A stretch of 6,996 nucleotides of DNA. Origin: Candidatus Omnitrophota bacterium (GTDB taxonomy: Bacteria > Omnitrophota > Gorgyraeia > Gygaellales > Profunditerraquicolaceae). Below, piece after piece: positions 1-5,735 of the stretch. The notes beneath the pieces are model-generated. The model was not told the origin of the DNA. It saw nothing but the letters and a program-made list of their open reading frames with translations, and did no database searches. The translations under genes were made by a program, and so were the position numbers. The stretch's first letter is position 1. Every line of letters begins with the position of its first letter. The DNA is taken from NCBI GenBank assembly GCA_020062065.1, contig JAGUWZ010000076.1, positions 1 through 6,996 of the forward strand, in the 5' to 3' direction.

Positions 1-32
1 ATATCCGCGTGTAATCTGCGTGTATCTGCGTT
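1..32. repeat. Short near-tandem repeat, three ~10-13 bp units
   Basis: Three degenerate units follow one another: ATATCCGCGTGTA, ATCTGCGTGT and ATCTGCGTTC. The run touches the window edge, so its full length is unknown. From memory, similar runs of 'ACGCAGAT' units occur between genes in several environmental bacteria, but I cannot name a family. It lies downstream of the last gene, not in front of a visible one. Confidence 0.5.
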
Positions 33-82
33 CAAAGAGTTTCCTCTTAGTTTTACAATTCTTTGTAGTTCCCTCCTATTGA

Positions 83-493
83 CTATTGAATCTGTTGGGC
101 AGCCTGAACCACTTGAAATTCCAGAGAAGACAAATTATGTCCATCTACACCAATCTGTAAACTATATTTCCCAGTTTTTGCTATAGGAATAACCATATTG
201 CCGCCTACTAAATTCCACTTATACCGAGTTACATTAACTCTAATGGGTATTGAAAAGGGAATTTTTGCTTGAGGCAATAACCTGTTACCATCCGCATCAA
301 TTATATCTAACTCTGCTGTGTGTGTCCTGCCTACTTCTGTAGATAACAATTCTAAAATAACCACAAAACTAAATCTTATCTGCGTAGGAAATGCCTGTGC
401 GTTCCAATTATCAATACCACCCCTAAGTAAAGAAAACGTCCCATCTGGATGTGGAGTAGCAGAATCACAAAGTAATATTGACTTGACTTCCAT
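83..493 (-). CDS. Hypothetical small protein, 136 aa (possibly DUF6941-like)
   Basis: This is a 136-residue soluble protein with no signal peptide or membrane segment. The pattern is short beta-like strands alternating with polar turns, for example SILLCDSATPHPDGTFSLL near residues 5-23, FSFVVILELL near 41-50 and a late KYSLQIGVDG near 109-118. That suggests a compact beta-sandwich. The N-terminal 'LLCD-A-xxxPDGTFSLLRGGID' pattern reminds me of the uncharacterised DUF6941 group, but this is recall and needs a profile search. The ATG at 493 is chosen because a strong Shine-Dalgarno (AAGGAGGAG) sits at 497-505. The frame stays open upstream to 580, but that stretch is the 3' end of the tmRNA gene. 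It ends with TAG. It starts 63 nt after the tmRNA 3' end with no clear terminator between them, so it may be read from the tmRNA transcript. Its function is unknown. Confidence 0.8.
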   Translation of the reverse strand: MEVKSILLCDSATPHPDGTFSLLRGGIDNWNAQAFPTQIRFSFVVILELLSTEVGRTHTAELDIIDADGNRLLPQAKIPFSIPIRVNVTRYKWNLVGGNMVIPIAKTGKYSLQIGVDGHNLSSLEFQVVQAAQQIQ

Positions 494-496
494 AAT

Positions 497-505
497 CTCC
501 TCCTT
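497..505 (-). promoter_or_regulatory. Strong ribosome binding site fixing the start at 493
   Basis: The minus strand reads AAGGAGGAG followed by ATT and then ATG at 493-491. The GGAGG core lies 5 nt before the ATG. This decides against the longer upstream start at 580, which would lie inside the tmRNA gene. Confidence 0.85.
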
Positions 506-573
506 ATTAAAAACAAGGGCGCTTCTATTAATGCCTAATATCCGTAATGAAAAGTTTGGTGGAGGTGGGCGGA

Positions 574-833
574 CACGCATCCTGCCTGTTTCCAGGCAGC
601 GTGGACTATCTCTTCACCCCGACGTTATGTCAGGGGCCCAGCGTATTATAAGAGGCATAATTTTACCGTTGGTTCAACTTCATCCAACGCTATCACCTCC
701 TATCGCTTCTTTATAGAAGCAGTCTCTGCAGGGCTTACACCCCTCAGGATTACCCACGCCTTTACGTTATGGGCTTCCCTGATGTAAGCTGGGTTTTTCA
801 CTAAGACTTTTCTCTTAGTGCGACTCTTTGTGA
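574..833 (-). ncRNA. Group I self-splicing intron in the T-loop of tmRNA (260 nt)
   Basis: The intron sits between U834 (5' exon) and U573 (3' exon), inside the T-loop. P1 pairs exon CGAU (837-834) plus intron UC with GA-GUCG (826-821). The splice-site U pairs with G824, the required U-G wobble. P2 is an 8-bp hairpin (820-813/806-799). P3 is CCCAGC (793-788) with GCUGGG (642-637). P4 is UCAGG (782-778) with CCUGA (748-744), and P5 lies between. P7 pairs GAGACU (726-721) with AGUCC (607-603), leaving the conserved bulged A. Hairpins at 720-705 and 689-667 fit P7.1 and P7.2, typical of subgroup IA. P8 is CCCC/GGGG (636-633/620-617). P9 has a GAAA tetraloop (592-589). The last base, G574, is the omega-G. 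There is no endonuclease ORF, so it is mobile only with outside help. Splicing activity is inferred from structure. Confidence 0.93.
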
Positions 834-1042
834 ATCGAACCGCCGTCCTCAAGTTTACGTATAAGAAGCGCTACATGTTTAGTCTATCTTTTTTCGTCTC
901 GCAAGCTAAACTCCGATAAACAGGATTTTAGCCCGCCAGCCTCTCTAGGTTCTCGCCTCTTCCGGTTAAAGGCGAACCGGAAAAAGCCAGCCTGTAACCG
1001 AACCCTAATCTACCCCCAGGCAGAGTAAATTAGAGCGTCCGC

Positions 1043-1192
1043 TTATTGAGCGGGCTGTAACGCTGGAGTTGCAGAAAGAACTGCAGATCCAGTGGTCTGG
1101 CCTGAAGTAACGAATAAATTCGTTGCCTCAAGAGCACCAGACCCAGAATTTGCTATTCTCTCCGCAGCTTCAATCAGACTTGCGTCTTCTGC
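1043..1192 (-). other. tmRNA tag reading frame, 49 codons plus UAA
   Basis: The likely resume codon is GCA at 1192-1190, 9 nt after PK1 and preceded by CUAAAC. The frame runs 49 sense codons to UAA (1045-1043). The other two frames close within about seven codons. The tag begins AEDASLIEAAERIANSG, continues rich in Ala, Ser, Thr and Gly, and ends TPALQPAQ. Known tags are usually about 8-35 residues and end in small hydrophobic residues such as LAA. This one is longer and ends in Gln. The stop lies in the loop of CCGCU-CAAUA-AGCGG, as in normal helix 5, which supports it as the true stop. If the resume codon were the second GCA (1183-1181) the frame would be the same and the tag three residues shorter. 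Confidence 0.85.
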
Positions 1193-1302
1193 GTTTAGTT
1201 TTTGCAAGGTGTTTAAAGAGGCCTCCCTGCAACCTCTACATGCTCTTCTTACCGATCAAACTCAAGTCGAGACCTGTTCACCCCCGTTTTAGTCAATGAA
1301 CG

Positions 1303-1330
1303 AATTAAAAAGCCGGAAGCCGGACTTTTT
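1303..1330 (-). terminator. Intrinsic terminator overlapping the end of the 1305-2201 gene
   Basis: On the minus strand AAAAAG-U-CCGG (1330-1320) folds on CCGGCUUUUU (1316-1307) with loop CUU and one bulged U, giving a 10-bp stem. The U-run UUUUU is at 1311-1307 and AAUU follows. The last codons (Pro-Ala-Phe-stop) form the 3' half of the hairpin. It would end the smpB operon just 18 nt before the tmRNA 5' end. Confidence 0.75.
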
Positions 1331-2201
1331 CGAAACGTCTGAAGCGTTTCAAATCTGAAAGAGAAACATCTATTGCCCTATTGTTTTCTGAAAGGTCGAC
1401 AAATGTAAATTTGTCAAAATCTTTATAGTCATAGCTTTCTATCACGCTCTTTACGATTTCGACAAGCTTTTCTCTTTTCTCTTCAGCTGTCATGTCAAAA
1501 GGAACTCTGTTATATCCTTCGACGAATTTATGATATACCCTCCATTCGATCTGTTTTAAGACGAATTCCTTCATTGTCAGATCATGATAATCGATATGCG
1601 CGCCTTCAAAATCATGATAGGCATTTGTGGCTGTTTCTTTATAGACGGTCAGACGATTAAGCGCCTCACCGGTAAATTCCAACCCCACAGGATACTTTTG
1701 TATATCCGGCCAATACATAACATAAAATTCATCTTCGGTAGGTGTTTTTAAACTTACATTGGTGACCACAAGCACTATAAACTTAAACGGCAGTATGCTG
1801 CGCAATTGTAGATTCCTAGCCTCACCTAAGATTTTTTGAGTGAGATAACTTATCTCACACGCAGCAAATGTCAATCTTTCTCCGGCAGGTCTTGGCTCAA
1901 AAGGATTTTGCGATAGTATATAATAATCCACTTCTAAAACCCTGTTCTCCAATTCTTTTGTTTTAGCTAAACCAATCCTTTTGCCGGTAAAAGCAAGGTA
2001 AAACCACATTGTCTCGTCTGTTCTTCTGGGAACGAGATGCGCCTGATATTTTGTCCTACAGATTTTAACAAACTCAGTCTCGAAATTATCTCTGGTGATA
2101 TTTAGCGACGCTGTTTCTTTATGCCTTATCCAAAAAAATAATACCAGCGCACATACCAGACATACCAAGAATCCACCGAAGATTATATTTACCCTGTTCA
2201 A
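1305..2201 (-). CDS. Hypothetical single-pass membrane protein, 298 aa
   Basis: I do not recognise this protein. Residues about 5-26 form one strongly hydrophobic segment (IIFGGFLVCLVCALVLFFWI) followed by RHK, so it is an N-terminal membrane anchor rather than a lipoprotein signal: no proper lipobox is seen. The remaining ~270 residues are soluble and mixed charged, with a helical, Lys/Glu-rich C-terminal third (about 205-265). It is not an SPFH protein like HflK/HflC by eye. The start is TTG at 2201, chosen because GGAG (2211-2208) lies 6 nt upstream and any later start would remove the anchor. It overlaps the 3' end of the protease gene by 83 nt in another frame, so translation is probably coupled. 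Sitting after smpB and the FtsH-like protease, it could be a membrane partner or adaptor of that protease (inference only). A terminator is embedded in its last codons. Confidence 0.78.
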   Translation of the reverse strand: MNRVNIIFGGFLVCLVCALVLFFWIRHKETASLNITRDNFETEFVKICRTKYQAHLVPRRTDETMWFYLAFTGKRIGLAKTKELENRVLEVDYYILSQNPFEPRPAGERLTFAACEISYLTQKILGEARNLQLRSILPFKFIVLVVTNVSLKTPTEDEFYVMYWPDIQKYPVGLEFTGEALNRLTVYKETATNAYHDFEGAHIDYHDLTMKEFVLKQIEWRVYHKFVEGYNRVPFDMTAEEKREKLVEIVKSVIESYDYKDFDKFTFVDLSENNRAIDVSLSDLKRFRRFEKVRLPAF

Positions 2202-5200
2202 AATTTTCTCCGCAAAACCTATTAATTCTTGCTAGCCGCGCTTTCCCAAATGATTTAAAAATCGCTTCCATCTGGTCGTAATCCAGTTCCTGCATCTTTA
2301 AAAGCTCAGCGGCAAATGTATCTAAGAGTTGCTGTTCTCTCGTCAATATCTGCTCGACTTCAGACATGGCAGAACGGATAATTTTTTGCACGTCGCTGTC
2401 AAGTTTCGTCCGAATATCCCCGGAAACTCTATCAATGGAGTTGAAATTACCTAAGAATCCGCTTTCTCCCATTCCCCATTCGTAGACCATGGAATGCGCT
2501 ATCCTCATGATATTTGCAAAATCCTGAGAAACCCCGGCTCCGGAATATCCATATTTTATTTTTTCAGCCACATATCCGCCGAGACTGCATTTTATGCGGG
2601 CCAACGCCTCTTTTTGGTCAAACGACAGAGTCTCTTCTGTTTCATGCGACCAGCTGACGCCCGCAGTAGATTTACGCGGGATAATGCTGACTTTAAAGAC
2701 ATCCCGTTTTTCTTCAAGCAGATAAGTGATTATGGCATGACCTGCTTCATGATATGCGGTCACTTCTTTTTCCTTTTGAGAAAGATTGATCCGCTGGCGG
2801 AGGCCAAGCTGTATGCGTTCCATTGCTTCACTTATTTCCTGCAAGGTTAAGAGATCTTTTTTGTTTCTTACCGCAAGAATAGCAGCTTCGTGTATGATAT
2901 TAGCGATATCAGCGGGAGAATTGCCTACGCTGATCCTTGCAAGCTTGCCCAAATCAATGGAATTTTTATCGTAAGAGACCTTTGAAAGATAATATTCAAA
3001 TAATTTCTGCCGGTCTTCAAGGTTCGGCAGATAAACATATATTTTTCGGTCAAACCTGCCTGGTCGTAACAATGCAGCATCAAAGAAACCTTCTTTCATG
3101 TTGGTTGCGCCGATTACAACAATATTGTAATCCTTGTCTTTTGATCTTAAGCCATCCATTTCAACCAACAACTGGTTCAGAGTCTGATTGTATTCGCTCT
3201 GCCCCCCGGAACCCATATCCATACCGCGTTTTGCTCCGAGGGCATCTATTTCGTCTATAAAAAAGATGCAGCCTCCGTGCACATCTGCGAGTTCTTTTGC
3301 TTCCATAAACATCCTGCGCACACGCATAGCTCCAACGCCTACATACATCTCCACAAACTCAGAGCCGGATTTATATAGAAACGGAAGCTTAAATTCTTGT
3401 GCCATTGCCCCGGCCAGATATGTCTTGCCGCAGCCAGGAGGTCCGAACATTAAGAGACCTTTGATGATCTTGCCTCCTACTTTCTGTAGGCGCGCCCGGT
3501 CTTTTATCAGCTCAACAACCTCTTTAGCCTCTTGCTTAGTCTCCTCCATTCCGATAACATCAGCCCAGCCTATCCCGGTATCAATTAGGGGCTTATCTTC
3601 GGACTTCATCTCAGATTTATCAGGACGATGTTTTCCGAATTGTTTAAAAATAGCATCTATCTGGTCGTAATCAAGTTCATCATTCTCTAGCAAAACCTTG
3701 ACTAAGTTCTCAACGATTGCCCAATCCTGCCGGAGTAAATTATTCACTTCCCTTAAACAGGAATCCATCACTTCTTCAACATCCTTATTTAAATCCTGCT
3801 CAATTATCAACGACGTCCTTCCAGTATCGAAATTTCCTATATGTCCTGATTTCCCCATACCCCAGCGCCAGGCCATATTATGCGCGATCTCGTTGGCATA
3901 CTCTAAGTGACTCGCAGCAGTATCAGAAGTATTACCGAATTTTATCTTCTCGGCGCAGTATCCTGACAACGAAACCTTTATTTCGGAGATCAGCGTATTT
4001 TTGTCCCGGCTTAAGATATCCTCCATTTCTGAAGTCATGAAAACAGAGATCGAACTTCTGCCGTGAGGAAGTATGGAAGCCTTAAAAACGTCTTTGGTAG
4101 GGATATAAAGATATGTTACCAAGATTCTTCCTGCTTCGTAAAATGCAGCACGCGTCTTCTCGTCAATTCCCATACGGAATTTTCGTTTAAGACCAAGAAG
4201 AACCCTGTCTCTGGCAGCATTAATATCCTCTATGGTAAGAGAGGGTTTTTTATTTCTCTGGCTTATAATAATCGCCTCTCTGACTAGATTTGCGATCTCA
4301 GCAGGAGAAAATCCTACCGCGATACGCGCCAGCCTCTCTAAATTAGCTGTTTGTTGATCATAGGAAACCTTTGACAAATAAAACTCTAAAATCTTCTTGC
4401 GGTCTTCGATATCCGGAAGATGAATATATATTTTTCTGTCAAACCTGCCTGGCCTTAAAAAAGCAACATCCAGAACTCCTTCGGTCATATTTGTTGCGCC
4501 AAAGACAACGATATTATCGTCCCTGCCGCGCAATCCGTCCATTTCTACAAGCAGCTGATTTAAAGTGGTATTTCTTTCAGTCTGACCGCCTCCGCCTAAA
4601 TCCCGGGTTCGCATTAGTCCAAGCGCATCTATCTCATCTATAAAAATAATACAACCTCCGTGCAAGTCTGAAAGCTGGCGGGCGCGCTTGAATAATTTAC
4701 GTATCCTTGCAGCTCCGACTCCCACAAATATCTCGGTAAACTCCGAGCCTGACATAGACAAAAACGGGAGGTTTGTCTCGGTAGCTAATGCCTTTACAAG
4801 ATACGTCTTACCGCAGCCAGGAGGCCCAAGAAGCAAGACTCCTCTGAAGATCTGAGCGCCCTTTTTCTCAAGCGCAACGCGGTCGCGGATCAATTGCACT
4901 ACTTCCATCGCCTCTTTTTTTACCTCATCCATACCAATGACATCTGACCAGCGCACACCTATTTGGTCTCCTTTTACAGCGTCTTTTACGGTCCTGGTCA
5001 AAGAACTGATCATTCCGCCCTGAGTAATAAGAGACATGAGCGAAAGAGTGGCAGCAAAAAAGATTGCGTTCAAAATATAGATATAGAACATAAAAGGAAA
5101 AGAGGCAGCAGTACGCTGTTTGCTGACGATATCCATCGTCTGATATTCCCTAAGACCAACGGTCATGAAAATAAATACCGACGTAAGTATAACACTGATT

Positions 5201-5280
5201 ATTAATGCAACCACAAACTTAATCCAATGAAGTTTAAAAAACATCCGAAATTTTCTTGAAAAAGAATCTGACGTTATCAT
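2119..5280 (-). CDS. Tandem FtsH-type AAA+ metalloprotease, two units in one chain, first peptidase inactivated
   Basis: This is a membrane ATP-dependent protease of 1053 aa, against about 600-650 for normal FtsH. Membrane segments lie near residues 18-42 and 61-86, with only ~18 residues between them. Unit 1: AAA+ domain about 107-360 with Walker A GPPGCGKT (152-159), Walker B IIFIDE (211-216), pore FVG (185-187), sensor GATN (261-264) and RPGRFDR arginine fingers (276-282). Its M41 domain (about 365-548) has YEAGR (381-385) where HEAGH is expected, and His458 where the third zinc ligand Asp should be. Unit 2 has no membrane segment: Walker A 613-620, Walker B IFFIDE (672-677), pore YVG (646-648), GATN 724-727, intact HEAGH (844-848) and Asp920 in SQD. 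So both ATPases look active but only the second peptidase does. A good Shine-Dalgarno (AGGGG) overlaps the last codons of smpB 2 nt upstream. The last 27 residues overlap the next gene and look unlike FtsH. It is related to ftsH, but I give no symbol because the architecture differs. Confidence 0.95.
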   Translation of the reverse strand: MITSDSFSRKFRMFFKLHWIKFVVALIISVILTSVFIFMTVGLREYQTMDIVSKQRTAASFPFMFYIYILNAIFFAATLSLMSLITQGGMISSLTRTVKDAVKGDQIGVRWSDVIGMDEVKKEAMEVVQLIRDRVALEKKGAQIFRGVLLLGPPGCGKTYLVKALATETNLPFLSMSGSEFTEIFVGVGAARIRKLFKRARQLSDLHGGCIIFIDEIDALGLMRTRDLGGGGQTERNTTLNQLLVEMDGLRGRDDNIVVFGATNMTEGVLDVAFLRPGRFDRKIYIHLPDIEDRKKILEFYLSKVSYDQQTANLERLARIAVGFSPAEIANLVREAIIISQRNKKPSLTIEDINAARDRVLLGLKRKFRMGIDEKTRAAFYEAGRILVTYLYIPTKDVFKASILPHGRSSISVFMTSEMEDILSRDKNTLISEIKVSLSGYCAEKIKFGNTSDTAASHLEYANEIAHNMAWRWGMGKSGHIGNFDTGRTSLIIEQDLNKDVEEVMDSCLREVNNLLRQDWAIVENLVKVLLENDELDYDQIDAIFKQFGKHRPDKSEMKSEDKPLIDTGIGWADVIGMEETKQEAKEVVELIKDRARLQKVGGKIIKGLLMFGPPGCGKTYLAGAMAQEFKLPFLYKSGSEFVEMYVGVGAMRVRRMFMEAKELADVHGGCIFFIDEIDALGAKRGMDMGSGGQSEYNQTLNQLLVEMDGLRSKDKDYNIVVIGATNMKEGFFDAALLRPGRFDRKIYVYLPNLEDRQKLFEYYLSKVSYDKNSIDLGKLARISVGNSPADIANIIHEAAILAVRNKKDLLTLQEISEAMERIQLGLRQRINLSQKEKEVTAYHEAGHAIITYLLEEKRDVFKVSIIPRKSTAGVSWSHETEETLSFDQKEALARIKCSLGGYVAEKIKYGYSGAGVSQDFANIMRIAHSMVYEWGMGESGFLGNFNSIDRVSGDIRTKLDSDVQKIIRSAMSEVEQILTREQQLLDTFAAELLKMQELDYDQMEAIFKSFGKARLARINRFCGENFEQGKYNLRWILGMSGMCAGIIFLDKA
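2208..2211 (-). promoter_or_regulatory. Ribosome binding site for a TTG start at 2201
   Basis: The minus strand reads GGAG, then AAAATT (6 nt), then TTG. The site lies inside the upstream protease gene. It is the main support for the non-ATG start of the membrane protein. Confidence 0.65.
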
Positions 5281-5282
5281 TA

Positions 5283-5735
5283 TTATCCCCTGTTTCTTGT
5301 TATTCGCTTGATCTTCAGTTCGGTTTCCCGCTTTTTGATATCATCCCGCTTATCATAAAGCCTTTTGCCTTTGCACAGCGCAAGAGTGATTTTTGCGTAT
5401 CCTCGCTCATTAAAGAATGCCTTCAGAGGAATTAAAGTAAAACCAGATTGATTAACGCGTATTGCAAGCTTGTCTATCTCTTTTTTATGCAAGAGCAGCC
5501 TGCGCGGCCTTTTTTCGGCTACATTGAGATAACTTGCTTCGGCATACGGGCTTATATGCATGTTGTATAAAATGACCTGGCCGTTTTCAACCCGAGCAAA
5601 ACTATCCGCAAAATCAGCTTTACGGCTACGGAATGACTTAACTTCGCTTCCTTTTAATTCTATGCCGGCCTCGACTGATTCAAAAATCTGATAATCCCGA
5701 AACGCTTTTTTATTGGTCGCTATAATCGTACTCAT
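5283..5735 (-). CDS. smpB: SsrA-binding protein SmpB, 150 aa
   Basis: SmpB binds the tRNA-like part of tmRNA, carries it into the empty A site of a stalled ribosome and is essential for trans-translation. The length (150 aa) is normal. Family signatures are visible: NKKAFRDYQIFESVEAGIEL near residues 8-27, GSEVKSFR (29-36), the YNMHISPY strand (57-64), RPRRLLLHKKEI (76-87) and the hallmark GKRLYDKRDDIKKRE (123-137). The last leads into the basic C-terminal tail (ending KRITRNRG) that senses the empty mRNA channel. The ATG at 5735 overlaps the stop of the transporter (ATGA). No Shine-Dalgarno is visible before it, so it probably depends on translational coupling. Its RNA partner, ssrA, lies about 4 kb downstream on the same strand, with the protease and a membrane protein between them. 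Confidence 0.97.
   Translation of the reverse strand: MSTIIATNKKAFRDYQIFESVEAGIELKGSEVKSFRSRKADFADSFARVENGQVILYNMHISPYAEASYLNVAEKRPRRLLLHKKEIDKLAIRVNQSGFTLIPLKAFFNERGYAKITLALCKGKRLYDKRDDIKKRETELKIKRITRNRG

Larger units (their letters stand above)
557..1285 (-). ncRNA. ssrA: Transfer-messenger RNA (tmRNA) gene, interrupted by a group I intron
   Basis: tmRNA enters stalled ribosomes with SmpB, releases them and adds a degradation tag. The 5' end GGGGGUG (1285-1279) pairs with CACCUCC (567-561) and keeps the G3-U wobble used by alanyl-tRNA synthetase. Discriminator A560 and an encoded CCA (559-557) follow. Helix 2 is visible twice: 1266-1258 with 856-848, and 1251-1245 with 868-862. PK1 (1237-1202) joins AGAGG/CCUCU with UUGCAGG/CCUUGCAA. 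The tag frame starts 9 nt later and its UAA sits in the loop of helix 5 (1053-1039). PK2 (1033-990) and PK3 (982-954) are clear H-type pseudoknots. PK4 lies near 940-900 and is less certain. The gene spans 729 nt. Exon 1 is 1285-834 and exon 2 is 573-557, giving a mature RNA of about 469 nt, roughly 100 nt longer than usual because of the long tag region. Joining the exons gives T-stem GGCGG/CCGCC with loop UUCGAUU. No separate promoter is evident. Confidence 0.96.

Noticed and set aside
35..48. Hairpin AAGAG-GAAA-CTCTT as a terminator for the small hypothetical gene
   Set aside because: It has only 5 bp and no U-run on the minus strand, so it is too weak to call.
494..580. N-terminal extension of the small hypothetical protein starting at ATG 580
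   Set aside because: It would run through the intron end, the tmRNA acceptor stem and CCA. The strong Shine-Dalgarno at 497-505 points to ATG 493.
1092..1292. Open frame on the plus strand, 66 codons
   Set aside because: It is antisense to the tmRNA tag region and 5' domain; the openness comes from the structured RNA and the tag frame. No ribosome binding site supports it.
1290..1295. TTGACT on the minus strand as a -35 box for ssrA
   Set aside because: It lies only a few bases before the mature tmRNA 5' end, so its -10 box would fall inside the tmRNA.
2494..4643. Several plus-strand open frames of 60-160 codons
   Set aside because: All are antisense shadows of the tandem FtsH gene, with no recognisable protein features.
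2119..5280. Two separate ftsH genes with a missed stop between them
   Set aside because: The frame is continuous through the linker (residues about 548-570). The second unit has no start-like region or membrane segments of its own, so a true fusion is more likely.
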